Origin: Phocaeicola oris
Lineage (GTDB): Bacteria; Bacteroidota; Bacteroidia; Bacteroidales; Bacteroidaceae
Reading direction: 5' to 3'
NCBI RefSeq assembly: GCF_021295095.1
Contig: NZ_JAJLQX010000013.1
Coordinates: 30,068 to 94,067, forward strand
Length of the DNA: 64,000 nt
Below the pieces are notes generated by a model. The model saw only the letters and a program-made list of their open reading frames with translations, was not told where the DNA came from and searched no databases. The position numbers were made by a program, and so were the translations under genes. Numbering within the stretch: position 1 is the stretch's first letter; every line of letters begins with the position of its first letter. Shown here piece by piece: positions 44,879 through 54,146 of this stretch.

Positions 44879-46126
44879 ATGAGAGAATTTATTATATCGG
44901 AAGTAAAAGCAGAGACAGCCATTCTTGTCGGACTGATCACTCCTCAGCAGGATGAGCGAAAAACGAAAGAATATATGGATGAATTAGAGTTTTTAGCTCA
45001 TACCGCGGGCGCGCATGTGGTAAAACGTTACACACAACGAGTGGGAGGACCTAACTCGGTGACTTATGTCGGAGTGGGCAAGCTGGAAGAAATTCGCGAA
45101 TATATAAAGGCGGAAGAAGACGCGGAGCGAGAAATAGGTATGGTCATCTTTGATGATGAGCTGTCGGCAAAGCAGATCCGGAATATAGAAAAGGCATTAC
45201 AAGTAAAGATTTTAGATCGCACCTCATTGATTCTTGACATCTTTGCCATGCGTGCTCAGACAGCTAACGCAAAGACGCAAGTAGAATTAGCCCAATATAA
45301 GTATATGTTGCCTCGCTTACAACGACTATGGACACACTTAGAGCGTCAGGGAGGCGGTTCCGGCGCAGGTGGAGGTAAAGGAACGGTAGGTTTGCGTGGC
45401 CCGGGCGAGACCCAGTTGGAAATGGATCGGCGTATTATTCTCAATAGAATGTCTTTGTTGAAAGAACGTTTAAAAGAAATTGATAAACAAAAGGAGACAC
45501 AACGGAAGAACAGAGGTCGATTGATTCGGGTTGCCCTTGTGGGATACACCAATGTAGGCAAGTCTACACTGATGAACCTGTTGGCAAAGTCGGAGGTGTT
45601 CGCGGAAGATAAATTATTTGCCACGCTCGATACTACTGTCCGTAAGGTGGTGATTGAAAATCTGCCTTTTCTGCTTTCCGATACCGTAGGTTTTATTCGA
45701 AAGTTACCCACCGATTTGATAGAGTCTTTTAAATCTACGCTGGATGAGGTACGTGAATCAGACTTACTGATTCATGTAGTGGACATTTCGCATCCCGATT
45801 TTGAAGAGCAAATTGATGTGGTAAATAAAACAGTGGCTGAGATTGGCGCGGGTGGTAAACCGACCATGATGGTGTTTAATAAGGTGGACGCCTATACTTA
45901 TGTTCAGAAAGATGAGGATGATTTGACTCCAAAAGTTAAAGAGAACTATACGCTCGAAGAGTTGGAAAAAAGTTGGATGGCGAAGCTCAACGACAATTGT
46001 ATATTTATCTCTGCCAAAGATGGGATCAATGTCGATGAGCTAAAAGAGCGACTGTACCATAAAGTGAGTGAGCTGCATGTACAGAAGTACCCGTATAACG
46101 ATTTCCTTTATCCAAAGTACGAATAA
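44879..46126 (+). CDS. hflX: Ribosome-associated GTPase HflX
   Basis: 415 residues. N-terminal HflX domain (RVGGPNSVTYVGVGKLEEI), glycine-rich linker (GGGSGAGGGKGTVGLRGPGETQLE), and a TRAFAC GTPase domain with G1 GYTNVGKST at 222-230, G3 DTVGF and G4 NKVD. It splits stalled 70S ribosomes under stress. A perfect -7 box TACTTTTG lies at 44837-44844. Fumarase follows downstream with its own promoter. Confidence 0.96.
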   Translation: MREFIISEVKAETAILVGLITPQQDERKTKEYMDELEFLAHTAGAHVVKRYTQRVGGPNSVTYVGVGKLEEIREYIKAEEDAEREIGMVIFDDELSAKQIRNIEKALQVKILDRTSLILDIFAMRAQTANAKTQVELAQYKYMLPRLQRLWTHLERQGGGSGAGGGKGTVGLRGPGETQLEMDRRIILNRMSLLKERLKEIDKQKETQRKNRGRLIRVALVGYTNVGKSTLMNLLAKSEVFAEDKLFATLDTTVRKVVIENLPFLLSDTVGFIRKLPTDLIESFKSTLDEVRESDLLIHVVDISHPDFEEQIDVVNKTVAEIGAGGKPTMMVFNKVDAYTYVQKDEDDLTPKVKENYTLEELEKSWMAKLNDNCIFISAKDGINVDELKERLYHKVSELHVQKYPYNDFLYPKYE

Positions 46127-46218
46127 ACATAAACTTTATAAAGAAGATGGAGAAATATCAGGATTACTTTCTATCTTTGTATATCGAAGTAAACTAATCA
46201 TTTTAAATATACGTATAT

Positions 46219-47865
46219 ATGGCTAAGACACCGGATTTTAAGTATGCTCCCATGTTCCAGCTTGGTAAGGACGATACGGAATATCGTTTACTTACGAAGG
46301 ACGGAGTATCTGTTAGTGAGTTTGAAGGAAAGAAAATCTTAAAAGTCAGCAAAGAGGCTTTGACACTTCTTGCTCAACAGGGTTTTCATGACGCGGAATT
46401 TATGTTGCGCCGTGCTCATAACGAGCAGGTCGCTCAGATTCTGAAAGACCCCGAGGCATCAGAAAATGATAAATATGTCGCGTTACAGTTCCTCCGTAAT
46501 GCCGAAGTTGCTTGTAAAGGTATTCTTCCTTTCTGTCAGGATACCGGTACAGCTATTATTCACGGAGAGAAAGGACAGCAGGTATGGACCGGCTTCAGCG
46601 ATGAAGAAGCACTTTCTTTAGGAGTTTATAATACATATATTCAGGATAATCTGCGTTACTCACAGAATGCTCCTCTTACCATGTACGATGAGGTGAATAC
46701 CCGTTGCAATCTTCCTGCTCAAATAGATATTGAGGCAACCGAAGGGGCGGAATATCGTTTCGTCATGGTAGCAAAAGGCGGAGGCTCTGCCAACAAGACT
46801 TATTTCTATCCGATGACAAAGGCTACTATTCAGAATGAAGGAACATTGCTCCCATTCTTAGTTGAGAAGATGAAGAGTTTGGGCACCGCTGCTTGTCCTC
46901 CGTATCATATTGCGTTTGTTATTGGCGGTACATCTGCCGAGAAGAACCTGTTGACGGTTAAGTTGGCTTCTATTAAATATTATGATAATCTGCCCACAAC
47001 CGGTGATGAGACCGGTCGTGCGTTCCGTGATGTTGATTTGGAGAACAAACTGTTGCACGAAGCGCATAAGATTGGCTTGGGCGCTCAGTTTGGCGGAAAG
47101 TATTTGGCACACGATATTCGTGTCATCCGTTTGCCTCGTCATGGCGCGTCTTGTCCTATCGGTATGGGTGTCAGCTGTTCTGCCGATCGTAATATCAAAG
47201 CAAAGATTAACGAAAATGGCGTTTGGTTGGAAAAGATGGATGTTAATCCTACCGAATTGATTCCGGAAGCGTATCGCAAGCCGGGGGAAGGCGCTAAGGG
47301 TATTGAGATTGATTTGGATAAGGGTATTGACGCTGTTCGTGCGGAACTCACGAAGTATCCGGTCAGCACACGTGTGTCATTAAACGGTACTATTATTGTT
47401 GCCCGTGACATTGCGCACGCTAAGTTGAAAGCTCGTTTGGATGCCGGTCAGGAGATGCCCGCGTATTTCAAAGATCATCCTATTCTGTATGCCGGTCCGG
47501 CGAAGACTCCGGAGGGTTATCCGTGTGGAGCGATGGGACCGACTACGGCTAACCGCATGGATCCGTATGTGGATGAGTTCCAAGAGCATGGAGCGTCGCT
47601 TGTGATGATAGCTAAAGGCAATCGTACACAGGTTGTAACCGACGCTTGCCATAAGCATGGCGGATTCTATTTGGGAACTATCGGCGGTGTTGCCGCTGTC
47701 CTTTCGCAGAGTAGTATCAAGAGCATAGAGTGTATTGAGTATCCTGAATTAGGAATGGAAGCTATTTATAAGATTGTTGTTAAGGACTTCCCCGCGTTTA
47801 TCCTTGTTGATGATAAAGGTAACGACTTCTTTAAGCAGTTGAAGCCGTGGTCGTGCATTTGTTGA
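46219..47865 (+). CDS. fumA: Fumarate hydratase, class I
   Basis: 548 residues, 4Fe-4S hydro-lyase with fused alpha and beta parts as in FumA/FumB. Cluster cysteines lie in [11 protein letters not shown] (about residue 106), [12 protein letters not shown] (about 225) and [10 protein letters not shown] (about 318). The C-terminal domain carries [15 protein letters not shown]. It interconverts fumarate and malate, key to succinate and propionate formation in Bacteroides. A perfect -7 box TATCTTTG is at 46172-46179. Terminator follows at 47889. Confidence 0.95.
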   Translation: MAKTPDFKYAPMFQLGKDDTEYRLLTKDGVSVSEFEGKKILKVSKEALTLLAQQGFHDAEFMLRRAHNEQVAQILKDPEASENDKYVALQFLRNAEVACKGILPFCQDTGTAIIHGEKGQQVWTGFSDEEALSLGVYNTYIQDNLRYSQNAPLTMYDEVNTRCNLPAQIDIEATEGAEYRFVMVAKGGGSANKTYFYPMTKATIQNEGTLLPFLVEKMKSLGTAACPPYHIAFVIGGTSAEKNLLTVKLASIKYYDNLPTTGDETGRAFRDVDLENKLLHEAHKIGLGAQFGGKYLAHDIRVIRLPRHGASCPIGMGVSCSADRNIKAKINENGVWLEKMDVNPTELIPEAYRKPGEGAKGIEIDLDKGIDAVRAELTKYPVSTRVSLNGTIIVARDIAHAKLKARLDAGQEMPAYFKDHPILYAGPAKTPEGYPCGAMGPTTANRMDPYVDEFQEHGASLVMIAKGNRTQVVTDACHKHGGFYLGTIGGVAAVLSQSSIKSIECIEYPELGMEAIYKIVVKDFPAFILVDDKGNDFFKQLKPWSCIC

Positions 47866-47888
47866 TGTGTTTGTTTTATATATGAATA

Positions 47889-47922
47889 GCGGTGTGTCTA
47901 ACGGGCACACCGTTATTTTTTA
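47889..47922 (+). terminator. Terminator of fumarase
   Basis: GCGGTGTG (47889-47896), 9-nt loop, CACACCGT (47906-47913), then TATTTTTTATT. Confidence 0.85.
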
Positions 47923-47964
47923 TTCGGTTGATTCAACAGCGTCGTCAAGAGAACATTAAAAACT

Positions 47965-48096
47965 GACGCGGATGAACTGCTCAACTCACGCGGATGAGTT
48001 GCTCGGTTCATGCGGACGAGTTGTCCAACTCATGCTGATGAGTTTGCCGATTCATGCGTATGAGTTTATCCGTTTGTACGTATCAGTTGATAAGGA
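47965..48096. repeat. 22-bp tandem array D, six units, no TIRs found
   Basis: Units start at 47965, 47987, 48009, 48031, 48053 and 48075. The cores are GACGCGGATGAACTG, CACGCGGATGAGTTG, CATGCGGACGAGTTG, CATGCTGATGAGTTT, CATGCGTATGAGTTT and TGTACGTATCAGTTG. The 22-bp period is exact although every unit differs. The site lies between the convergent fumarase and M28 peptidase genes. I found neither the head nor the tail of the longer elements around it. The rest of the interval 48097-48216 shows nothing clear. Confidence 0.88.
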
Positions 48097-48216
48097 CTTC
48101 TGATGAACACAGAAACTCAAGCATATCACCTCAATTGTTTAAGCTGTGATACGCTTTTGGGTATAAAGAGTAATGTTTAGTGTGTTATGAATAAGTAATT
48201 TAACCTATTCGTTATG

Positions 48217-49242
48217 CTAATAACTGTTTTCGTTAGCCAGTCGCCAAGTAGCTAAATAAGCAGCCTTGGTAATTTCTACCAATTTATTCCAGTTCAAGCG
48301 GAACGGCTCGTCACTCGGCATGTGATAATCCGGATGACCGTCGGTATGATACCAAATAATGGGAACGTCTTTCTTTGCAAAGCTGCCGTTATCGCTTCCT
48401 CCTACCGGATTATCCCATGCGCGGTAGTCCGGTTCCAACTGCAGATGATAATTCTCTATGTCCGATCTCAACCATTGCTCAAAAGCCGGATATGCCTGCG
48501 TATAGAAATAAACGAAGTGCATGGGACGGTCTTCTTTGTTGTTTCGCCCTATCATATCGAAGTTCATGTAGCTTTTCACCTTGTTCATCCCTTCCCAGTA
48601 TAAGGTGAAGTATTTTGAGCCTAACAATCCCTCTTCTTCACCATCCCAGAAAGCAAAGATAATGGTCCGTTCCGGCTTTTGCCCGGATAATTTAAACGCT
48701 CTTGCCAATTGCAATGCCGCTGATACTCCGGAAGCGTTATCATCCGCTCCGTTATATATTTGATCACCTTCTAATCGAGTATCCATCCCCACATGGTCGT
48801 AATGCGCTCCCACAATCACATACTCATTCGGATTATTTCCTTCAATCATTCCGAAGATATTCCGAAGGTTGATACGCTGATGAGGGATTTCTTTTAACTT
48901 GGCGATGGAATCGAGATTCACTTCAAATCGGTCTTTGTTATGTTGCCGTTCTCTGCGATAAGCCGAGAAGGGCTGTTCGTATGTCTCGAACAGAGGAGCT
49001 ATATCCCATTGTTTCAGCATAGATATGATATAGTCTCCTGCTATTCTTCCAAAGCTTGTTCCTGCCTCACGACCTTTTAGATTATCACCGGCCAAGAAGT
49101 TGATATGTGCTTCTGCCATATTCCGATTGATGGTAGCCAGTCCGACTTCTTTGGTATTAACAATTTGTTTTTTCGGCTTAACTGCATAAGTAGCACTGAA
49201 TGTACAAAGTAATACGAATATAAATAGGAGATTTTTCTTCAT
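48217..49242 (-). CDS. M28-family aminopeptidase, secreted
   Basis: 341 residues with a signal peptide (about 20 residues, ends TYA). Zinc ligands: GAHYDHVGM, YNGADDNASGVSAAL, and FAFWDGEEEGLLGSKYF (catalytic and ligand Glu). The remaining ligands are likely the Asp in NFDMIGR and the His in WYHTDGHPDYHMPSD. It cleaves N-terminal residues from peptides in the periplasm. It lies 89 bp after rsgA in the same direction. Confidence 0.92.
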   Translation of the reverse strand: MKKNLLFIFVLLCTFSATYAVKPKKQIVNTKEVGLATINRNMAEAHINFLAGDNLKGREAGTSFGRIAGDYIISMLKQWDIAPLFETYEQPFSAYRRERQHNKDRFEVNLDSIAKLKEIPHQRINLRNIFGMIEGNNPNEYVIVGAHYDHVGMDTRLEGDQIYNGADDNASGVSAALQLARAFKLSGQKPERTIIFAFWDGEEEGLLGSKYFTLYWEGMNKVKSYMNFDMIGRNNKEDRPMHFVYFYTQAYPAFEQWLRSDIENYHLQLEPDYRAWDNPVGGSDNGSFAKKDVPIIWYHTDGHPDYHMPSDEPFRLNWNKLVEITKAAYLATWRLANENSY

Positions 49243-49331
49243 GATATAATGTTATTTAATGCTTAAATCAAGCGTGCGATGACGCGTTCTCTCGCCTGAA
49301 AGAGCATAAGTTTTAAATTTTCCACAGTAAA

Positions 49332-50264
49332 TTAATAAGCTTCACGATATTTCTTTTCATTTTTATCTTCCAACATACTGAGATAGGATATGTAACGCGA
49401 TTCAGCTATTTCATGTTTCCGAACGGCTTCAAGGACAGCGCAGTCGGGTTCGTGCGTATGGGTGCAATTACCATATTTGCAACCGGACGAGGTTTTAAAA
49501 ATCTCACGGAAGTAATGGCTTACTTCTTCTTCTTCCATATCGAATGTGCCGAATCCTTTAATGCCCGGAGTATCTATGATATAGCCTCCGCCCGGCAATT
49601 CGTACATTTCAGAGAATGTGGTGGTATGTGTTCCTCGGTTACTCGACTCGGAAACCTCGCCGGTTTTGATATTCAAATCGGGCAGAAGCGCATTTATCAG
49701 TGTCGACTTCCCTACTCCCGAGTTTCCGGCAAGAAGGGTTACTTTCCCTTTCAATCCGTTTTTCAACTCCTCCATACCTGTCTGAAGTTTGGCAGAGACT
49801 TTAAAGCACGGGTAATTTATCTTCGTATAGATGTTTATCAGTTCGTCTTGTCTCTGCTGTTCTTCCTTGTCCAATAAGTCTGTCTTGTTGAATACCAAAG
49901 AAACAGGTACACGATACGCTTCCGCCGTAGCTAAGAAGCGGTCGATAAAAATTAGATTTGTTTCGGGATGATTAATAGTAACAATCAACATGCACTGGTC
50001 GAGATTAGCGGCCAGTATATGCGATTGTTTCGATAAGTTTGACGCTTTACGGATAATGTAGTTCTTGCGGTCTTTAATTTCTGTAATAAAGGCGGTACCT
50101 TCTTTATTTTCTACGATGTCCACATAGTCGCCGACGGCTACCGGATTGGTGCTTCTGATTCCTTTGAGCCTGAAATTGCCTTTTATCTTACATTCAACAA
50201 GCCGGTCGTCATCGGTTTTTACCTCATACCAACTGCCCGTGTTCCTAACAACAAGTCCTCGCAC
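49332..50264 (-). CDS. rsgA: Small ribosomal subunit-dependent GTPase RsgA
   Basis: 310 residues: OB fold (about 1-70), circularly permuted GTPase with NKTD at 126-129 preceding the P-loop GNSGVGKST at 180-188, and a zinc finger near the C-terminus ([14 protein letters not shown]). It checks late 30S subunit assembly. It follows frr by 11 bp in a pyrH-frr-rsgA run. Confidence 0.96.
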   Translation of the reverse strand: MRGLVVRNTGSWYEVKTDDDRLVECKIKGNFRLKGIRSTNPVAVGDYVDIVENKEGTAFITEIKDRKNYIIRKASNLSKQSHILAANLDQCMLIVTINHPETNLIFIDRFLATAEAYRVPVSLVFNKTDLLDKEEQQRQDELINIYTKINYPCFKVSAKLQTGMEELKNGLKGKVTLLAGNSGVGKSTLINALLPDLNIKTGEVSESSNRGTHTTTFSEMYELPGGGYIIDTPGIKGFGTFDMEEEEVSHYFREIFKTSSGCKYGNCTHTHEPDCAVLEAVRKHEIAESRYISYLSMLEDKNEKKYREAY

Positions 50265-50275
50265 GCTTATCGGTA

Positions 50276-50839
50276 TTAAACGGTCATGATTTCTTTGTTC
50301 TTCTCTGCTAAGATTTCATCAATTAACTTCATGAATTTATCATGAGTTTTTTGTAATTTACCTTCCGAGTCTTTCTGAACATCTTCGGCCATGCCATCGT
50401 TTTTAACTGCTTTCTTCAAGGCTTCAATAGCGTCGCGACGAGCGTTGCGGACACTCATCTTTGCCTCTTCCGCTTCACTTTTGCACTGCTTGCTCAATTG
50501 TTTACGACGTTCCTCTGTTAACGGGGGAATGCCAAGGCGGATAATTTCACCATTGTTTTCCGGCATAATGCCGAGCGATGAGTCGATGATGGCTTTTTCT
50601 ATGGGGCGGAACATATTCTTGTCCCAAGGTTTGATAGCGATGCTGCGCTGATCGGGCGTAGTGATGGCCGCGACATTCGAGATTGCCATCAACGTTCCGT
50701 ATGATTCAACCTTGATGCCATCGAGTAGACGGATATCTGCTTTACCTGCACGGATATGAGCCAATGTATCCTTCAAATGCTCGACTGCATTCGTCATTTT
50801 CTTCTCAGCTTCGTTGAGATAAGTTTTAGCGTCTGCCAT
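50276..50839 (-). CDS. frr: Ribosome recycling factor
   Basis: 187 residues from the ATG at 50839 ([15 protein letters not shown]); a longer upstream Met is not needed by the family. [44 protein letters not shown] and [17 protein letters not shown] are typical. It dissociates post-termination ribosomes with EF-G. It lies 78 bp after pyrH. Confidence 0.96.
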   Translation of the reverse strand: MADAKTYLNEAEKKMTNAVEHLKDTLAHIRAGKADIRLLDGIKVESYGTLMAISNVAAITTPDQRSIAIKPWDKNMFRPIEKAIIDSSLGIMPENNGEIIRLGIPPLTEERRKQLSKQCKSEAEEAKMSVRNARRDAIEALKKAVKNDGMAEDVQKDSEGKLQKTHDKFMKLIDEILAEKNKEIMTV

Positions 50840-50917
50840 AATTATATATTTAAAGTTTGATATTTGAACAAATATAGAGATTCTATTCGGTATTGTCAAT
50901 GTTTCATCGAATAATTT

Positions 50918-51628
50918 TTAGCGATGTACGTAAGTACCGATGTTTTCTCCTTCGACAACTCTCTTCAGATTGCCCGGCTTATCCATATAAAATACGTAGA
51001 TAGGTAAGTTATTATCGCGGCACATCACAATAGCCGACAAGTCCATCACTTTCAGATTACGTTCCAGCACTTCGTCATAACTGATATCATCAAACTTTGT
51101 CGCGGTCGGATCTTTTTCGGGGTCGGCAGTGTAGACGCCATCGACACGGGTACCCTTTAGCATAACATCTGCTTCAATCTCCAATCCTCTTAAAGAAGAG
51201 CCTGTATCGGTGGTGAAATAAGGATTGCCTGTTCCGGCTGCCAGAATAACTACTTCGTTGTTCTCCAAATGACGAATGGCTTTCCATTTATTATAGAACT
51301 CCCCGACAGGTTCCATACGGATGGCGGTCAATACACGGGTAGAGACGCCTATAGCGCCCAACGCGCTGCTTAGCCCCAAACTATTGATGACGGTAGCGCA
51401 CATGCCCATCTGGTCGCCTTTCACACGGTCGAATCCTTTAGCCGCGCCGCTCAGCCCACGGAAAATATTCCCTCCCCCGATGACAATGCCAATCTGAACA
51501 CCCATATCATGGATTTCTTTAATCTGTCGCGCGTACTCGGCAAGATGATTCTCATCAATGCCGTATCCTTTTTCTCCGGCCAAGCTCTCACCGCTCAACT
51601 TCAATAATATACGTTTAAATCTTGTCAT
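50918..51628 (-). CDS. pyrH: Uridylate kinase
   Basis: 236 residues, amino-acid-kinase fold. KRILLKLSGESLAGEKGYGID at the start, GIVIGGGNIFRG, GDQMGMCATVINSL and TGNPYFTTDTGSSLRGLEI are PyrH signatures. It makes UDP from UMP as a hexamer. It lies 23 bp after the C11 peptidase gene and may share its transcript, though frr and rsgA are its natural partners. Confidence 0.96.
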   Translation of the reverse strand: MTRFKRILLKLSGESLAGEKGYGIDENHLAEYARQIKEIHDMGVQIGIVIGGGNIFRGLSGAAKGFDRVKGDQMGMCATVINSLGLSSALGAIGVSTRVLTAIRMEPVGEFYNKWKAIRHLENNEVVILAAGTGNPYFTTDTGSSLRGLEIEADVMLKGTRVDGVYTADPEKDPTATKFDDISYDEVLERNLKVMDLSAIVMCRDNNLPIYVFYMDKPGNLKRVVEGENIGTYVHR

Positions 51629-51651
51629 ATTGTTGTGAATTTATAATCTTG

Positions 51652-52875
51652 TTACCAACCTGTACTGTTCCAGCCTGCCGCTCGGTACCACTCAAGTTTT
51701 TTTAAGTAAGTATTCAGTGATGGTTGACCGCTGTTTGGAAGATAGACAGATAGTCCGCCCGCGTTGTTATCTACTTCTACCACATCAGATTTTGCTGCCG
51801 TATAAATCTTTGGAGTGGCAGCCCAATATATAACCGCTTTATCAAAAGCGCTTTTCCATTCAGCGTACTCCTTTGCGTTTGCTATATGTTGAATGAATTC
51901 TTTCATATCATGATAGTACCTTTTGGCCTGCCGGTTATCGTAGTTGTAAATACCGGAAGCATCAATGGCTTCAGAGTCATGAATATGCGCGGTAATAATG
52001 TTATTCGTGGCAGAAGCAAGCATATCTATGTTCTTTGTTTTAACAGCTTCTATACATACTCCGGCAGTCCAGTTGTTGTTGCTGTTCGGTATGGCGGGAT
52101 TATAGGAGTTGGCATAATGGGTATAATACGCTGAGGCTATTGACAGGCCGACATTATTTGCTTCCGTATCCATGTAATTGAACATAGCGGGAACCACATC
52201 GGGATAATACGCGCCCGGACCGGGAATCTCCGCAGGACAGGCTATGAGATAATCGCAGTAGTCGCGCAGTTCGTAAATCACTTCCGCGCTGCTCATAAAG
52301 CAAGCGTCAAAAAGGATAAAAGAAAAACGCGGCGCGGAAGAAAGAACCGTTTTCAAATCAGGAATATCCATATACGAGTAAAAACCGGCATCCTCTCCCC
52401 ACCAACGGGTAGTACTGCTCGCCACGGTCGCTTTGGCAGAAGGAACCCATCCGTCTGCATGCGACCAGAGAACCAATCCGTAGGATGTTGCGGGATAGGC
52501 GGCTTTCACGTCCGCTATTACCTGACTCATGGTGTTCACCGATACAGAGTTATGTTCCGGATAAGTTTTGACAGTGGTTTCTTGATAAGTCGTGCCGTTG
52601 ATGTCTAATTTAACCAAGCGCGGGTTGCCGGAGTAATTATCGATGTAATATAACAAATTGTCCGTTTTACTGTTGGTCGACAATACTCCTTTTCTCAATT
52701 CTTCTATGTCATCCGATGCCAAATCAAGTTGCCCGAGGGAATTATCGGCAGCCATATAAACTAAGACGGTACGTGTTGTGATTGGTTCCGGAGTAGGATC
52801 ATCTTTTTTATGCCTGCACGCAGTATTTACCAGCACGAGTACCATTAATAAAATGCTATGTGACAGCTTACTCAT
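51652..52875 (-). CDS. Clostripain-like (C11) cysteine peptidase lipoprotein
   Basis: 407 residues. Lipobox NTAC gives Cys20, followed by a short linker. The caspase-like fold shows catalytic His in LVLWSHADGW and catalytic Cys in FILFDACFMSSAEVIYEL. Members cleave after Arg or Lys and often mature by self-cleavage; the surface anchor suggests action on host or dietary protein. The active-site neighbours differ slightly from the common WNHGSGW, but the dyad is intact. Upstream direct repeat at 53022. Confidence 0.88.
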   Translation of the reverse strand: MSKLSHSILLMVLVLVNTACRHKKDDPTPEPITTRTVLVYMAADNSLGQLDLASDDIEELRKGVLSTNSKTDNLLYYIDNYSGNPRLVKLDINGTTYQETTVKTYPEHNSVSVNTMSQVIADVKAAYPATSYGLVLWSHADGWVPSAKATVASSTTRWWGEDAGFYSYMDIPDLKTVLSSAPRFSFILFDACFMSSAEVIYELRDYCDYLIACPAEIPGPGAYYPDVVPAMFNYMDTEANNVGLSIASAYYTHYANSYNPAIPNSNNNWTAGVCIEAVKTKNIDMLASATNNIITAHIHDSEAIDASGIYNYDNRQAKRYYHDMKEFIQHIANAKEYAEWKSAFDKAVIYWAATPKIYTAAKSDVVEVDNNAGGLSVYLPNSGQPSLNTYLKKLEWYRAAGWNSTGW

Positions 52876-53021
52876 AAGTGTTTATTTTATGTTGCGAAAT
52901 AACAAAAAATAATTGATATAATGAAGAATAGGTATTAATAATAGGAAATTATAACTTTTACATTCATCGGGAGCTGTTTGAATAAACGAGGTTGTCAGAA
53001 ACTCGATACCGCGCTCAACAC

Positions 53022-53045
53022 GAAGCGTAGGACGATTATTTTCTC
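53022..53045. repeat. Direct repeat, left copy, flanking the toxin-antitoxin pair
   Basis: GAAGCGTAGGACGATTATTT plus TCTC here matches GAAGCGTGGGACGATTGTTT plus TCAA at 53821-53844 (two differences in the first 22 bases). The copies are 799 bp apart and bracket the PIN toxin-antitoxin genes. Confidence 0.7.
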
Positions 53046-53119
53046 GCTTTCCACTTGCTATTGCGTGTAAAAATAACTATATTCGCACCGTAACAACTAA
53101 ACAATAAGGAGGCAAGGAT

Positions 53120-53374
53120 ATGAATACACTTCAATTAAACGAAGAGCTACAACGACAGTTGAACTATATCTCGAATGATGCCGAATTGATGAAAAAAGCT
53201 ATTAATTACATCAAGAGATTGGGTAGATTGCGTAGCAAGACGTATGAACAGGATGTTCTGAATAAAGATATGGACGAACTGCTGACAGCCTTTCACACAG
53301 ATAACATTGCGCAGGAGGATATCGACCGTGAATGCAAATTGGTTAGAGAAGAGCGTTACAACGGCAAGCAATGA
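53120..53374 (+). CDS. Antitoxin-like partner of the PIN toxin
   Basis: 84 residues, helical and charged (LNEELQRQLNYI, ELMKKAINYIKRL, DMDELLTAF), without a clear DNA-binding motif. It overlaps the PIN gene by four bases (ATGA at 53371), the usual antitoxin-toxin order. A strong Shine-Dalgarno AAGGAGG lies about 8 nt before the ATG, unlike most genes in the window, and hints at acquisition. A weak -7 box TATATTCG is at 53078-53085. Confidence 0.75.
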   Translation: MNTLQLNEELQRQLNYISNDAELMKKAINYIKRLGRLRSKTYEQDVLNKDMDELLTAFHTDNIAQEDIDRECKLVREERYNGKQ

Positions 53375-53769
53375 AAATTGTTATCGACACGAACCTTTGG
53401 ATAAGTTTTCTGATAAAAGGCAATGTAACACTTTCCTTGAAAGAAATCATTGGAAATGGGAAAACGGCTATCGTGATGTCTCAAGAATTGGAAGAGGAAA
53501 TCATGGCGGTGGTTCGCCGTCCCAAGTTCCAAAAGTATTTCAGCGAAACATCCTGCCGATTGCTACTCTCTTTTCTGCGCAAGCGTTGCGAGTATCATTC
53601 GCCGATAGAACCGACACAACATTGCCGTGATCCGAAAGACGATTTTCTGCTTGGGCTATCGCTTGTGTCGGACGCGGATTTCTTGCTGACCGGCGATGAT
53701 GATTTGCTTGCCATGGAAACCGTAGGCAACTGCCGGATTCTTACACTTTCGGCATTTTTGACGCAATAA
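53371..53769 (+). CDS. PIN-domain toxin (putative ribonuclease)
   Basis: 132 residues, COG1569-type PIN domain. Acidic residues: D6 in IDTNLW, a Glu near 39-43 in SQELEEEI, D87/D90/D91 in RDPKDDFLL, and D109-D111 in TGDDDLL. PIN toxins cut RNA with Mg2+ in the cytoplasm and are blocked by the partner encoded just upstream. The terminator begins 30 nt after the stop. Confidence 0.9.
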   Translation: MKIVIDTNLWISFLIKGNVTLSLKEIIGNGKTAIVMSQELEEEIMAVVRRPKFQKYFSETSCRLLLSFLRKRCEYHSPIEPTQHCRDPKDDFLLGLSLVSDADFLLTGDDDLLAMETVGNCRILTLSAFLTQ

Positions 53770-53798
53770 CAACAGTTTTAGTTTTTTCAACCCTTCCT

Positions 53799-53841
53799 CG
53801 TCCCACGTTTCAATCGATGTGAAGCGTGGGACGATTGTTTT
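53799..53841 (+). terminator. Terminator of the toxin-antitoxin operon
   Basis: CGTCCCACGTTTCA (53799-53812), ATCGATG loop, TGAAGCGTGGGACG (53820-53833): 13 of 14 pairs, then ATTGTTTTC. Its right arm is part of the flanking direct repeat. Confidence 0.75.
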
Positions 53842-53844
53842 CAA

Positions 53845-54070
53845 CTGCTCGACAGTGCTTTTACACAAGAAAATGAATCGGCGAGCTGCTCGACAGTGCT
53901 TTTACACAAGAAAATGAATCGGCGAGCTGCTCGACAGTGCTTTTACACAAGAAAATGAATCGGCGAGCTGCTCGACAATGCTTTTACACAAGAAAATGAA
54001 TCGGCGAGCTGCTCGACAGTGCTTTTACACAAGAAAATGAATCGGCGAGCTGCTCGACAGTGCTTTTACG
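53845..54070. repeat. 41-bp minisatellite, five full copies plus a partial one
   Basis: Copies start at 53845, 53886, 53927, 53968, 54009 and 54050, exactly 41 bp apart. The unit begins CTGCTCGACAGTGCTTTTAC and ends AAATGAATCGGCGAG. Only one change is seen (ACAGTG to ACAATG in copy 4). Unit junctions make CGAGCTGCTCG, a perfect 5-1-5 dyad. No coding role: a short frame crosses it but has no family. The stretch 54071-54146 shows nothing. Confidence 0.95.
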
Positions 54071-54146
54071 TGAAAAGAAGGCCTGTCGTCGACAAAAACG
54101 ATATGAAAAATGATACATCGGCTGTGGTGATGGAAATCGCTGCCGG

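Noticed and set aside
53307-53630. 107-codon plus-strand frame overlapping the PIN toxin
   Set aside because: It is in another frame of two well-supported genes and has no domain.
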